Position numbers and translations under genes: made by a program. A DNA stretch of 64,000 nt from Streptomonospora nanhaiensis (GTDB taxonomy: Bacteria > Actinomycetota > Actinomycetes > Streptosporangiales > Streptosporangiaceae). Shown here piece by piece: positions 29,142-42,017 of this stretch (the first letter of the stretch is position 1; each line of letters starts with the position of its first letter). The notes under the pieces were generated by a model. It saw only the letters and a list, made by a program, of their open reading frames with translations. It was not told where the DNA came from and did not search any database. Location of the stretch: contig NZ_JACCFO010000001.1 of assembly GCF_013410565.1 (NCBI RefSeq), positions 4,898,001-4,962,000 of the forward strand, given 5' to 3'.

Positions 29142-30752
29142 GTGGCGCGAGGCTGGTGGGGACGGGCGGCCGCGGGCGCCGCCGTGCTGATGGCGGTCTC
29201 GGGGACGGCCGCGGACGCCGACCCGGCCGCCGCCGCGCCGGCCCTGGAGTGGGCGGCCTGCGAGGACATCGAGGCGATCGAGGACGGCGGCCCCCTCAGT
29301 TGCGCCACCCTCGCCGTCCCGCTCGACCGCGCCGCCGGCGCCGGCACCGCCCACCTCGCGCTGTCGCGGGTGCCCGCGCGCGAGGAGCGCACCGGCACCC
29401 TGGTGGTCAACCCCGGCGGTCCCGGCAGCCCGGGCCGCATCTGGGCCTCCTACACCGCCGCCCGGCTGCCCGACCGCGTGCGCGACCACTACGACGTGGT
29501 CGGGTTCGACCCGCGCGGCACCGGCGCCAGCACCCCGGCCGTGGCCTGCGACCCCGGCTACTTCGACCCCGTCCGGCCCGACACCTGGCCCGGCTCCGCC
29601 GCGGAGACCGACGTCCTGGTGGGGCGCGCCGCCGACTACGCCGCCGCCTGTGCCGACAACTCCAGCGCGGCGCTGCTGGAGAACATGACCACCCGCGACA
29701 GCGCCGCCGACATCGAGGCGATCCGCGCGGCACTGGGCGTGGAGCGCATCGACTACCTCGGCTACTCCTACGGCACCCTGCTCGGCGGCGCCTACGCCAC
29801 GCTGCACCCCGACCGGGTTCGCCGCCTGGTGCTGGACAGCGTCGTGCACCCCGGGCGGCCCTGGTACGCGAGCAACCTCCGGCAGAGCCGCGCCCTGGAC
29901 GCCGCGGCGGGCAACTTCTTCGCCTGGACCGCGCGCCACGACGACGTCTACGGGCTGGGCGCCACCGGCGAGGCCGTGGCCGACCGCTACTACGCCGCCC
30001 GCGCCGCGCTCGCCGAGAAACCGGCCGAGGACGTGGTGGGGCCCACCGAACTGGAGAACGCCTACCTCACCGCCGCCTACTCCTCGGCGAGTTGGCCCCG
30101 GCTGGCGCGGGCCCTGGCCGACTACGCGGTCGGCGGCGACACCGCCGGGCTGGCGGCCGTGCACGAGCGCTACGGCGAGAACGCCGAGAGCGATCCGGTC
30201 TACGGCGCCTACCTCGCCACCCAGTGCACCGACTCCCGCTGGCCGCGCAACACCGACACCTGGCTGACCGACGGCCGCGAGGCCCACGCCGAGGCGCCCT
30301 TCCAGGGCTGGAACAACATCTGGTACAACATGCCGTGCGCGTCGTGGCCGGCCGGCCACGAGCCGTGGTTCCACGTCGACGGCACCGGGGTGGCCGACGC
30401 GCTGCTCATCCAGGCCGAGCACGACGGCCCCACCCCGCTGGAGGGCGCCTACGCCATGCGCGAGCGCTTCCCCGGAGGGCGCCTGGTCCTGGAGGAGGAC
30501 GGGGTCTCCCACGGCGTGGCCCTGGGCGGCAACGACTGCGTGGACGACGTGTTCGCCGCCTACCTGCTGGAGGGCACCCTGCCGCCCGCCGGCGGCGACC
30601 CCCGATCGCCCGACCTCACCTGCCCGGCCTCGCCCGAACCCGAGCCCGCCGCCGAGGGCGAGGGCGCCGCCGGGGAGGGCGCCGAGGCCGCGGCGGCCGA
30701 ACCCGCCGCCCAGGACCCGCCGCGCACCCCGCAGGCGGCACCGCGCGCCTGA
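29142..30752 (+). CDS. Secreted alpha/beta hydrolase, tripeptidyl-aminopeptidase (S33, SlpD/E/TAP-like)
   Basis: 536-residue exported peptidase. Signal peptide residues ~1-32; catalytic Ser in GYSYGTLLGG near residue 208; Asp in LLIQAEHDGPTPLEGA near 428; His in DGVSHGVALGG near 455, followed by the TAP-like C-terminal domain with Cys pairs typical of the Streptomyces SlpD/SlpE and Tap family. These enzymes remove N-terminal peptides from secreted proteins. The last ~45 residues are an Ala/Glu/Pro-rich tail. Start GTG 29142. It interrupts the ispG-GNAT neighbourhood that is contiguous in mycobacteria. Confidence 0.87.
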   Translation: MARGWWGRAAAGAAVLMAVSGTAADADPAAAAPALEWAACEDIEAIEDGGPLSCATLAVPLDRAAGAGTAHLALSRVPAREERTGTLVVNPGGPGSPGRIWASYTAARLPDRVRDHYDVVGFDPRGTGASTPAVACDPGYFDPVRPDTWPGSAAETDVLVGRAADYAAACADNSSAALLENMTTRDSAADIEAIRAALGVERIDYLGYSYGTLLGGAYATLHPDRVRRLVLDSVVHPGRPWYASNLRQSRALDAAAGNFFAWTARHDDVYGLGATGEAVADRYYAARAALAEKPAEDVVGPTELENAYLTAAYSSASWPRLARALADYAVGGDTAGLAAVHERYGENAESDPVYGAYLATQCTDSRWPRNTDTWLTDGREAHAEAPFQGWNNIWYNMPCASWPAGHEPWFHVDGTGVADALLIQAEHDGPTPLEGAYAMRERFPGGRLVLEEDGVSHGVALGGNDCVDDVFAAYLLEGTLPPAGGDPRSPDLTCPASPEPEPAAEGEGAAGEGAEAAAAEPAAQDPPRTPQAAPRA

Positions 30753-30916
30753 ACCGGCCGGGCGGCGCCACGCCGAAGGCCCGCCGCGCCACTCCCACCG
30801 CGGCGGGGGTCGATTAGGCTGGAGTCACCAGGATCGTGACTGTTCAGGCGCCGCCCGCCCGGCGGGTGGGCGCGGCACGCGGGGCGTCCGCCGGGCGCCC
30901 CGCAACGGATGGGGTG

Positions 30917-31762
30917 ATGCGCGTGCTGCGGACCTCGTCCGTGCGGGTGCTCGACGAACGCGACCGCGACACCGTCCACGCCATCCTCGACTCCGACCCC
31001 GTCGGCAACGTGTTCGTCAGCGCGCGGCTGCGCGCCGCCGGGATCGACTCCCACCGGCTGGGCGCCGAGCTGTGGGGCTTCGTCGAGCGCGGCCGGATCA
31101 CCGCGCTGTGCTACTCCGGCGCCAACCTGGTCCCGGTCAACGCCGGTCCCGCCGCCATCCGCCAGTTCGCCGAGCAGGCGCGCTGGCAGGGCCGCCGCTG
31201 CTCCTCCATCGTCGGACCCGTCGACGCCGTCGCCGACCTGTGGGCGCGGCTGCGCCCGGCCTGGGGGCCGGCGCGGGCCATCCGCGAGCGCCAGCCGGTG
31301 CTGGAGATCTCCGAGCCGCCCGCGGCCGAGCCCGACCCCCTGGTGCGCAGGGTGCGCCCCAACGAGATCAACATCCTGCTCCCCGCCTGCGTCGCCATGT
31401 TCACCGAGGAGGTCGGGGTGCCGCCCGACTCCGGCGGCGGGTCCCTCTACCGCGCGCGCGTCGAGGAACTGGTGCGCACCGGCCGGGCCTTCGCCCGCAT
31501 CGAGGACGGCCGCGTGGTGTTCAAGGCCGAGATCGGCGCGGTCACCCCCTACGCCTGCCAGGTGCAGGGCGTGTGGGTCCACCCCGACCTCCGGGGGCGC
31601 GGCCACTCGGTCGCCGGGATGGCCGCCGTGGTGCGCCGCGCCCTGGCCGAGGTCGCCCCGCGCGTCACCCTCTACGTCAACGACTTCAACACCCCGGCCC
31701 GCGCCGCCTACCGCCGCGTGGGGTTCCGCGAGGTCGGGGCCGTGCGCTCGGTGCTGTTCTGA
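30917..31762 (+). CDS. GNAT-family N-acetyltransferase (ispG-linked, Rv2867c-like)
   Basis: 281-residue protein with a DUF4081-like N-terminal half and a C-terminal GNAT domain: QVQGVWVHPDLRGRGHSVAGM is the acetyl-CoA motif A and LYVNDFNTPARAAYRRVGF motif B. In Mycobacterium tuberculosis the same gene follows gcpE/ispG (Rv2867c), so context and family agree. Substrate is unknown. ATG 30917 matches where relatives begin (RVLRTSSVRVLD); an in-frame GTG at 30836, 16 bases after a TAGGCT -10-like hexamer, would add 27 low-complexity residues and is a real alternative. Confidence 0.85.
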   Translation: MRVLRTSSVRVLDERDRDTVHAILDSDPVGNVFVSARLRAAGIDSHRLGAELWGFVERGRITALCYSGANLVPVNAGPAAIRQFAEQARWQGRRCSSIVGPVDAVADLWARLRPAWGPARAIRERQPVLEISEPPAAEPDPLVRRVRPNEINILLPACVAMFTEEVGVPPDSGGGSLYRARVEELVRTGRAFARIEDGRVVFKAEIGAVTPYACQVQGVWVHPDLRGRGHSVAGMAAVVRRALAEVAPRVTLYVNDFNTPARAAYRRVGFREVGAVRSVLF

Positions 31763-31917
31763 CCCCCGCCCGCCCCCGCTGACCCCGCCCGGGCCCCGGC
31801 GCCCGGCGCGCCCGGCGGTGTGACACACCAGTCCGGTCCCGCAACGCGTCTTGCGCCCCGCCGCGGGGTAGGCCACAGTCGCAGGCAGCCCAGCAGCGTA
31901 GCGGGGAGTGTGTGGCC

Positions 31918-34001
31918 ATGACGCGCGGAGTCTACGTCGCCGCCAGCGGAGCCGAGAGCGGGGTGGCCGCGATCGCCCTCGGCGCGGCCGAGCTGCTGTC
32001 GGGGGCCGTCGACCCGATCGGGGTGTTCCGCCCCGTGGTCGCCGCGGGCGCCCCCGACCCCGTGGTCCAGACCCTGCGCCGCCGCTTCAAGATCGCCGCG
32101 CCCTACGAGCGGTGCGTGGGCGTGGACTACGACGCCGTGCACGCCGACCCCGACGCCGCCACCGCCGAGATCATCGACGCCTACCAGCGGCTGGCGCGGG
32201 ACTGCGCGGCCGTGGTGGCGGTGGGCACCGACTACACCGACGTCGGCGCCCCCACCGAGTTCACCTTCAACGCCCGGGTGGCCGCCAACCTGGGGTTGCC
32301 CGTGCTGCTGGCGGTCTCGGGCGCCGGGCGCGAGCCCCGCGCCGTCCGCGACGCCATCGCCCTGGCGGCCAAGGAGGTCGACCGCGAGCACGCCGCCCGC
32401 GCCGGGACCGTGGTCGACCGGGTCGAGCCCGAGCGGGTCGCCGGGCTGCGCGCCGCCCTGGCCGGCGACGCCTGGGTGCTGCCCAAGGTCCCCGGGCTGA
32501 CCGCGCCCACCGTTCGCGACCTCCTGCGCGCCTGCGAGGGGCGGCTGCTGTTCGGCGAGGAGCAGCGGCTGGGCCGCGAGACCTCCGGCCTGCTGGTGGC
32601 GGCGATGTCGCTGCCCAACGTGCTGGACCGGTTGGAGGAGGACCACGTGGTGCTGGTGGCCGCCGACCGCGCGGGCGCGCTGCTGCCCGCCCTGGCCGCC
32701 GCGCACCGCTCCGCCGACTTCCCCACCCTGGCCGGGGTGGTGCTCACCGGCGACCTGGGGGTCTCCGAGCCGGTGTGGCGGCTGCTGTCCGGCATGGACC
32801 TGCGGCTGCCCGTCATCGCCTCGGCCCAGGACACCTTCACCACCGCCACCCGGCTGGCGGCCGTGCGCGGGGCCATCACCCCCGACGCCGACCGCAAGAC
32901 CGAGGCCGCGCTGGCCGCCTTCGGCCAGGCCGTGGACGGCCCGGCGCTGCTGTCCCGGCTCCAGGTCGACCGCACCGAGGTCGTGACCCCGCTGATGTTC
33001 GAGCACACCCTGCTCACCCGGGCGCGCGCCCGCCCGGCGCGGATCGTGCTGGCCGAGGGCACCGAGGAGCGGGTCCTGCGCGCCGCCGAGGTGCTGCTGC
33101 GCCGCGAGGCCGCCGAACTGGTGCTGCTGGGCCGCCCGCGCGAGGTCGCCGCCCGCGCGGCGGAGTTCGGGCTGGACGTGGGCGCCGCCGAGGTGGTCTC
33201 CCCGGACGACCCCGAACTGCGCGAGCGCTTCGCCGCCGAGTACGCGCGGCTGCGCGCGCACAAGGGCGTCACCGAGCAGTTGGCCCGCGACACCGTCGGC
33301 GAGGTGTCCTACTTCGGCACGCTGATGGTGCACTGCGGGCTGGCCGACGGCATGGTGTCGGGCGCCGCCCACACCACCGCCCAGACGATCCGGCCCTCCT
33401 TCGAGATCCTGCGCACCTCGCTGGTCTCCAGCGTCTTCTTCATGTCGCTGCCCGACCGCGTGCTCGTCTACGGCGACTGCGCGGTCAACCCCGACCCCTC
33501 GGCCGAGGACCTGGCCCGCATCGCCGCCGACTCCGCCGACACCGCCGCCCGGTTCGGCGTGGAGCCCCGCGTTGCCATGCTGTCCTACTCCACCGGCGCC
33601 TCGGGCACCGGCGCCGACGTCGACAAGGTGCGCCGGGCCACTGAGGCCGTGCGCGCGGCCCGCCCCGACCTGCTGGTCGAGGGCCCGATCCAGTACGACG
33701 CCGCCATCGACCCCGACGTCGCCCGCGCCAAGCTGCCCGGCAGCGCGGTGGCCGGACACGCCACCGTCTTCATCGCGCCCGACCTCAACACCGGCAACAT
33801 CCTCTACAAGGGGGTGCAGCGCAGCGCAGGCGCCGTGGCCGTGGGTCCGGTGCTCCAGGGGCTGCGCAGGCCGGTCAACGACCTCTCGCGCGGAGCGACC
33901 GTGCAGGACATCGTCAACACGGTCGCCATCACCGCCGTGCAGGCGCACGCGGCGCGCGAGGAACCGCCGCCCCCGCGGCCCGAACAGGAGGGAACCGGCG
34001 C

Positions 34002-34005
<4 letters not shown>
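31918..34005 (+). CDS. pta: Phosphate acetyltransferase (long form with DRTGG domain)
   Basis: 695-residue enzyme that interconverts acetyl-CoA and acetyl phosphate. N-terminal P-loop-like/BioD-type region (1-215), DRTGG domain (~220-330) and the C-terminal catalytic Pta domain (~365-690) with RIVLAEGTEERVLRA, SYSTGASGTG and VAGHATVFIAPDLNTGN. The N-terminal glycine-rich loop reads VAASGAESGVAA, lacking the usual Lys of a P-loop. ATG 31918 has GGGGAG nine bases upstream; GTG 31912 is too close to it. Overlaps ackA by four bases (ATGA), so the two are translationally coupled. Confidence 0.95.
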
Positions 34006-35201
<1,196 letters not shown>

Positions 35202-35207
35202 CGGCGC

Positions 35208-35243
35208 CGCGCCCGCCCGCCGCGGGGGCGGCGGACGGGCGCG
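35208..35243. terminator. Bidirectional terminator between ackA and the ABC operon
   Basis: 16-bp stem with one G-T pair (35208-35223 with 35228-35243) and GGGG loop, seven bases after ackA and 23 bases after the stop of the minus-strand ABC ATPase gene. Confidence 0.7.
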
Positions 35244-35266
35244 GGACACGGCGCGGGAGCGGGCGG

Positions 35267-36990
<1,724 letters not shown>

Positions 36991-36994
<4 letters not shown>

Positions 36995-37884
36995 TTCTCC
37001 ACCCCCCGGTCGATGCCGATCGACGCCCGCGACAGGCCGTCGGTGATGAGGTTGGCGCCGATGGTCAGCAGCGCGACCGCGGCCACCGGCAGGACCACCG
37101 ACCACGGCTGCACCGTGATGGCGATGCGGTTCTCGTTGATCATCAGGCCCCAGTCGGCGGTGGGCGGTTGCAGGCCCATGCCCAGGAAGCTCAACGTGGC
37201 GATCAGGCCCACCGAGTAGGTGATGCGCAGGCCCAGTTCCACCAGCAGCGGGCTGGTGATGTTGGGCAGGATCTCCCCGCCCATGATCCGCCAGCCCGGG
37301 ACGCCGATGGCCTCGGCCGACTTCACGAAGTCCTGCTCGACCACCTTGAGGGTGGCCTCGCGGGCCACCCGGGCCACGCGCGAGGCGTGGGAGACGCCGA
37401 TGAGCGCGATGATCAGCCACACCTCGGGGCCGATGATCGACATGACCAGCAGGGCCAGCACCAGTTGCGGGAAGGCCAGCACCATGTCGTTGGTGCGCAT
37501 GACCGCCTCGTCCAGCCAGCCGCGCCGGTAGCCGGCCACGACGCCGACGGCGGCGCCCAGCACCACGCCCACCAGCGCCGCCGACACCGCGATGGTGATC
37601 AGCGTGTAGCCGCCGTGCAGGAACCGGCTCAGCACGTCGCGGCCGATGCCGTCGGTGCCGAAGACGGTCCCCTCGACGCCGGTGCGGTTGGGGATTCCCA
37701 CCAGCTCGGTGGGGGAGTAGGGGCTGAGGAACGGCCCGGCCACGGCGGTCAGCACGACCAGGCCGACCAGCACCACGCCGATCCTGGTGCGGCCGTGCCG
37801 CCAGGCCGCGCGGAACAGGCCCTGGCGGCGGCCGGGGGGAGCGGCCGCGGCCGACTCGGGGGCGGTTGCGGTGGCGAGACTCAT
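36991..37884 (-). CDS. ABC importer permease (DppC/NikC type)
   Basis: 297-residue inner-membrane subunit with about six helices. The cytoplasmic N-terminus is followed by the OppC-type signature GTDGIGRDVLSRFLHGG (~72-88) and the EAA loop ARVAREATLKVVEQDFVKSAEAIG (~170-195) that docks on the ATPase. Ends overlap both neighbours by four bases (ATGA upstream, GTGA downstream), so the operon is tightly coupled. Confidence 0.93.
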
Positions 37885-38831
37885 CGGGCGGACACCCTCA
37901 CCTTCGGGTTGGCGGCCAGGCCAACGACGTCGGCCAGCAGGTTGACCACGATGTAGACGACGGCGATCAGCAGGGTGACGGCCTGGATGACGGGGATGTC
38001 GCGGGTGGTGATCGCGTCCATCAGCGCCAGCCCGATCCCCGGGAAGGCGAACAGGAACTCGATGGCCACCACGCCGCCGGCCAGCCAGCCCAGCTGCACC
38101 GCGATCACCTGCGCCACCGGGCCGATGGCGTTGGGCGCGGCGTGCCGCCACACCACCACCCGCTCGGGCAGCCCCTTGAGCCGGGCCTGCTGCACGTACT
38201 CGCTCTCCAGCACCTCGATCATGGAGGCGCGCATCATCCGGATGATGGGCGGGCTCACCGCCAGTACCAGCGTCAGCACCGGCAGGATCAGCTGGGCCGG
38301 GTCGGCCAGCACGGCGCCGGCGCTGCCCGCGAACACCGGCGGCAGCAGGTGCAGCCAGCCGGTGGACAGCAGCAGGATGAGCAGGATGCCCACGGCGAAC
38401 TCCGGCAGGGCGGCCAGGACCAGCGACACCGCGGAGGTCGCGTGGTCGGCGGCGCGGTCGCGGCGCAGGGCGCTGTAGGCGCCGATCAGCAGCGAGACCG
38501 GGGTGGCGATCAGCGCCGCCAGCCCCATCAGCACGAAGCTGGCGGTCACGCGCGGGCCGAGGTACTCGCTGACCGGGCGGGCGTTGGCGAAGGAGTCGCC
38601 CAGGTCCAGGGTGAACAGGCCGGCCAGCCACTTGCCGTACTGCACGGCCAGCGGGTCGTCGAGGTTGAGCTGGTCGCGCAGGAGGGCGACGCGCTCGGCG
38701 GTGGCGTCGCGGCCCAGGATGGCGCGGGCGGCGTCGCCCGGCAGGGCCTGCGTCGCCAGGAACACCACGAGCGAGACCACGAAGAGGGTCAGCAGCCCGT
38801 AGCCGAGGCGGTAGAGGATCAGACGTGACAT
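37881..38831 (-). CDS. ABC importer permease (DppB/NikB type)
   Basis: 316-residue inner-membrane subunit of about six helices. N-terminal ILYRLGYGLLTLFVVSLVVF and FLATQALPGDAARAILG are the OppB/DppB hallmark; the EAA loop is MIEVLESEYVQQARLKGLPERVV (~195-217). It pairs with the DppC-type subunit. The lipoprotein gene lies 85 bases upstream in the same operon. Confidence 0.93.
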   Translation of the reverse strand: MSRLILYRLGYGLLTLFVVSLVVFLATQALPGDAARAILGRDATAERVALLRDQLNLDDPLAVQYGKWLAGLFTLDLGDSFANARPVSEYLGPRVTASFVLMGLAALIATPVSLLIGAYSALRRDRAADHATSAVSLVLAALPEFAVGILLILLLSTGWLHLLPPVFAGSAGAVLADPAQLILPVLTLVLAVSPPIIRMMRASMIEVLESEYVQQARLKGLPERVVVWRHAAPNAIGPVAQVIAVQLGWLAGGVVAIEFLFAFPGIGLALMDAITTRDIPVIQAVTLLIAVVYIVVNLLADVVGLAANPKVRVSAR

Positions 38832-38916
38832 GTGAGACGACCTTTGCGAGACATCGGTCAGCGGGGATCGGGGCGGGAGCGGGCGGCCGGCCGCGGGCGC
38901 GGCGGCCGCGGCGCGC

Positions 38917-40515
38917 TCACTCCTCGATGCGGACGCGGTGGAAGCCGTAGGAGGTCAGCGGGTGCCCGGTGACCGAGGGCTCCAGCCCCTTGACCTTCCG
39001 GTGGAAGGCGTCGAGGGTGTTGACGAAGCCCCAGATGATGTAGCCGCCCCGCTCGTGCTCGATTTCCATGGCCCGCCGGATGAGCCGGTTGCGCTCCTCC
39101 TCGTCGACCGTGCGGCGGGCCTCGTTGACGATCTCCACCCACTCCTCGTCGGCCCAGTGGGTCTCGTTGAACGGGGCGTCGGGCAGGGAGCCCTGCGCCG
39201 CCTGGGACAGGTAGTTGCGGGTGGCCCAGAAGTCCTGGGCGAACGTCCACTGGAGGTAGTTCTCGCCGTAGTACTCGGTGGAGTTGGTCTGCTTGAGGTT
39301 GACGGTGACGCCGGCGGCGCGCGCCTGCTCCTTGAAGACCTGGGCGGCGGCCACGGCCCCGGGGGTGATGGGGCCGGTGACCAGTTGGACCTCCAGGCCG
39401 TCGCCGTGTCCGGCCTCGGCGAGCAGCCGCTTGGCCTCGGCGATGTCGCGCTCGCGCTGGTCGGGGAGTTCGTCCTCGACGTAGGCGGGGTCGAAGCGGC
39501 CGTAGATGTCGTTGCCGACGCTGCCGTAGCCCGCCAGCGCCTGGTCGACCATCTGCCGGCGGTCCACGATGAGCCGGAACGCCTGGCGCACCCGGACGTC
39601 GTCGAAGGGCGCCTTGTCCACCCGCATGGTGAACGGGGTCCACATCCCCGACTCCGACTCCAGGGTCTCGATGTTGGGGTTGGCCCGCACGACCTCGATC
39701 TGGCTGGGCGGCAGCTGGCTGATGGCGTCGACCTGCCCGCCCAGCAGGGCGTTGACCCGGGCGGTCTCGTCGGGGAAGTTGATGATCTCCAGTTCCTCGA
39801 TCCTGGGGTGGCCCTCCTGCCAGAACCCGGGGAACCTCTCGAACAGGCTGCGCTGGCCGGGGGTGAACTCCACGAGCCGGAACGGCCCGGCGCCGACCGG
39901 GTTGTCGGGGTCGTAGTCCTCGGGGACGATGCCCATGGAGTACTCGGCGAGCAGGTCCAGCAGGGTGACGTAAGGCTCGGCGAAGGGCACCCGGACCGTG
40001 CGGTCGTCGACCCGCTCGATGTTGTCGCGGTCCATGGTGGCCAGCTGCGGCGCGCCGATGCCCAGGATCTCGGGGTCGGTGACCCGGCGCAGGGTGAAGA
40101 CGACGGAGTCGGCGGTGACCGGGGAGCCGTCGTGGAAGGTGAGGCCGGGCTTGAGGCGGATGGTCCAGACCGTGGCGTCCTCGTTGGGCTCGATCGACTC
40201 CGCCAGCGCCATCTGGATGCTGTAGTCGGTCTCGAAGTAGCACAGGCCCGCGTAGAGGTTGTGCGCCCGGGCGATGTCGGTGTTGTCGGTGGGCTTGTGC
40301 GCGTCGAGGGTGTCCTCGGCCGACCCGCCGGCCACCCCCACCCGCAGCCGCCCGCTCCCGGCTCCGCTGGAACCGCCACCGCCGCACGCCGACAGGGCGG
40401 GGACGACGACGGCACCGGCGGCTCCGGCCATCAGGACGCTGCGGCGGCTGGGGGCGGTCTGCGCTGCGGCGGCGGGGGGAACCCGATGTTCGCTGTCGGC
40501 GGGGGTGGGCGGCAC
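38917..40515 (-). CDS. Extracytoplasmic solute-binding lipoprotein, family 5 (peptide/nickel type)
   Basis: 532 residues. A signal with two Arg (PSRRSVLMAGAAGAVVVPALSAC) ends in the lipobox LSAC at about residue 51, suggesting a Tat-exported lipoprotein. The SBP_bac_5 fold follows: VWTIRLKPGLTFHDGSPVTADSVVFTLRR (~125) and FRLIVDRRQMVDQALAG (~330). Ligands of this family are peptides, nickel chelates or sugars and cannot be told here; no His-rich nickel site is obvious. GTG 40515 has GAGG five bases upstream. First gene of the operon, with its own promoter. Confidence 0.92.
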   Translation of the reverse strand: MPPTPADSEHRVPPAAAAQTAPSRRSVLMAGAAGAVVVPALSACGGGGSSGAGSGRLRVGVAGGSAEDTLDAHKPTDNTDIARAHNLYAGLCYFETDYSIQMALAESIEPNEDATVWTIRLKPGLTFHDGSPVTADSVVFTLRRVTDPEILGIGAPQLATMDRDNIERVDDRTVRVPFAEPYVTLLDLLAEYSMGIVPEDYDPDNPVGAGPFRLVEFTPGQRSLFERFPGFWQEGHPRIEELEIINFPDETARVNALLGGQVDAISQLPPSQIEVVRANPNIETLESESGMWTPFTMRVDKAPFDDVRVRQAFRLIVDRRQMVDQALAGYGSVGNDIYGRFDPAYVEDELPDQRERDIAEAKRLLAEAGHGDGLEVQLVTGPITPGAVAAAQVFKEQARAAGVTVNLKQTNSTEYYGENYLQWTFAQDFWATRNYLSQAAQGSLPDAPFNETHWADEEWVEIVNEARRTVDEEERNRLIRRAMEIEHERGGYIIWGFVNTLDAFHRKVKGLEPSVTGHPLTSYGFHRVRIEE

Positions 40516-40597
40516 GGCAACCTCGGTTCGGTCGGGTGTTCGGTCAGGAGGCGGCGCCGCAAGGCCGTGGTCCCGGCTGTTCGCGGGCGCGTCCCGC

Positions 40598-40623
40598 CGG
40601 CGTGTGCACGAGCGCACACGCCG
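40598..40623 (-). repeat. Inverted repeat at the start of the ABC-operon transcript
   Basis: Perfect 10-bp arms CGGCGTGTGC (40598-40607) and GCACACGCCG (40614-40623) with a six-base loop. It begins right at the predicted transcription start, so it is an operator or a 5' RNA hairpin. Confidence 0.5.
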
Positions 40624-40632
40624 ACCGTTTCG

Positions 40633-40661
40633 ATAGTTGTCACACCGAACACGCACGTCAA
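40633..40661 (-). promoter_or_regulatory. Sigma70-type promoter of the ABC operon
   Basis: On the minus strand TTGACG (40661-40656) and AACTAT (40638-40633) are 17 bases apart; start of transcription near 40626, giving a ~110-base leader. Confidence 0.5.
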
Positions 40662-40770
40662 ACCGTGTCTGGATGATCACCCGGCGTGGCAATGGGGGGT
40701 GCGGGGCGGCGCGAATGGCGCGTGCGGGGGTGTGCACGGTGCGTAGTGATTTCCGCTGCCAGCAGGGGGT

Positions 40771-40785
40771 TTGCGATTATCGCAA
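40771..40785. promoter_or_regulatory. Palindrome TTGCGATTATCGCAA (Fur-family-like)
   Basis: Perfect 7-1-7 dyad 110 bases upstream of the ABC promoter. It shares the core CGATTATCG with the palindrome before the CooC-like gene. The shape resembles Fur/Zur/Nur-type boxes but matches no consensus exactly. Confidence 0.4.
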
Positions 40786-41008
40786 GATCGGGGCCGCGGT
40801 GCGCCGGAGGTGTGCTCGCAGCGTGCTCTGCGGGCCGAGGCGTGTCAGTTCGGGCGCGCAGGTCGTAATCCGATCGATGCCGCGGGGTGGTGAAATCTTG
40901 TTGTTTATGAGGAGATTTGCGTAGTTTGTCGGATTTTGCACGGTAGAAACATCCTCGCTTCCCGACGCCATCGCGTCTCGGCCCGCCCCCGCCCGCCCCG
41001 AGCGGGGC

Positions 41009-41047
41009 GGCGGCCGGGCGCCTGGAGTGGCAGGGCGCCCGGCCGCC
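41009..41047 (-). terminator. Terminator of the CooC-like gene
   Basis: Perfect 14-bp stem (41009-41022 with 41034-41047) four bases after the stop on the minus strand. Confidence 0.7.
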
Positions 41048-41051
41048 TCGC

Positions 41052-42017
41052 TCAGCCGCGCTGGGCGGCGAGCGCCTCGGGGCCCATCTGGAAGTCGGGG
41101 TCGACCTGGGCGGCCAGTTCGGCGCCGTTGTCGCCGCCCCAGCGCCGCGCGTTGCGCAGGTGGAACTCCGCGCTCTGCCGGGTGAACTTCGCCCAGTCCT
41201 TGCCCGCGGAGTCGACCGCGTCGCGCATCCAGGCCAGGGTCTTGACGTTGGCCTCCTCCAGTTCGGCGAGTTCGGGGTGGCGGCCCTTCTCCATGGCCCG
41301 CACGAACGGCGAGAACCCGAAGCAGGCGGCGAGCGCGTCGCCGACGTGCTCGCGCAGGAACGCGACGTCGTCCTCGCCCTGCACCTTGTTGCCGATCACC
41401 TGGATCTCCACCCCGTGGTCGCCGGCGTACTCGGCGTACTGGCGGTAGACGCCCACGCCCCGCAGGGTGGGCTCGGCCACCAGGAAGGTGATGTCGAAGC
41501 GGGTGAACAGGCCCGAGGCGAAGGAGTCGGCGCCGGCGGTCATGTCCATCACGACGTACTCGCCGGGGCCGTCGACCAGGTGGTTGAGGTACATCTCGGC
41601 GGCGCCCACCTTGGAGTGGTAGCAGGAGACGCCGAGGTCGTCCTCGCCGTAGGGGCCGGTGACCATCAGTGTGGCGCCCGCCGCCGGCACCCCGAACCGC
41701 AGGTGCAGCGGGTTGTCGGGCGAGACGGAGAGCAGGCGCGAGCCCCGCCCGGGCGGGGTGGTCTTGGTCATGGCCTCGGCCGAGGCGATGCGCGGGTTGT
41801 CGCCGCGCAGGATCTCCTTGATCTCGGTGAGGTGCCCGCCCATCGGCGGGACGCGCGCGAGGTCCTCGGCGCTGAGGCCCAGTGCCGCGCCGAGGTTCTG
41901 GTTGATGTCGGCGTCGATGGCGACCACGGGCGCCCCGGTGGCGGCCAGGTAGCGCGTGAACAGCGCGGACAGGGTGGTCTTGCCGCTGCCGCCCTTGCCG
42001 GCGAACGCGATCTTCAC
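41052..42017 (-). CDS. CooC/MinD-like P-loop ATPase
   Basis: 321-residue soluble ATPase of the SIMIBI class. The deviant Walker A KGGSGKTT (8-15) with the signature Lys, AIDADINQNLGAALG (~32-46) as switch/Walker A', and YVVMDMTAGADSFASGLF (~150) as Walker B are clear. Nearest known relatives are CooC nickel-insertion ATPases of CO dehydrogenase and NifH-like proteins, but the CxC nickel site is absent (one Cys only in GVSCYHSK) and no CO dehydrogenase is nearby, so its client is unknown. GTG 42017 has AAAGAGGA four bases upstream. A Fur/Zur-like dyad lies 67-79 bases upstream. Confidence 0.8.
   Translation of the reverse strand: MKIAFAGKGGSGKTTLSALFTRYLAATGAPVVAIDADINQNLGAALGLSAEDLARVPPMGGHLTEIKEILRGDNPRIASAEAMTKTTPPGRGSRLLSVSPDNPLHLRFGVPAAGATLMVTGPYGEDDLGVSCYHSKVGAAEMYLNHLVDGPGEYVVMDMTAGADSFASGLFTRFDITFLVAEPTLRGVGVYRQYAEYAGDHGVEIQVIGNKVQGEDDVAFLREHVGDALAACFGFSPFVRAMEKGRHPELAELEEANVKTLAWMRDAVDSAGKDWAKFTRQSAEFHLRNARRWGGDNGAELAAQVDPDFQMGPEALAAQRG

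Larger units (their letters stand above)
40516..41051. other. 536-base gap upstream of the ABC operon
   Basis: Contains the operon promoter, an inverted repeat in the leader, a distal palindrome and the terminator of the CooC-like gene (all listed). The section 40880-40950 is AT-rich for this genome (TTGTTTATGAGGAG and following) but I see no gene in it. Confidence 0.6.

Noticed and set aside
41052-42017. Nitrogenase iron protein or CO dehydrogenase CooC as a firm call
   Set aside because: No CxC nickel site, no second cluster cysteine and no CO dehydrogenase or nitrogenase genes nearby.
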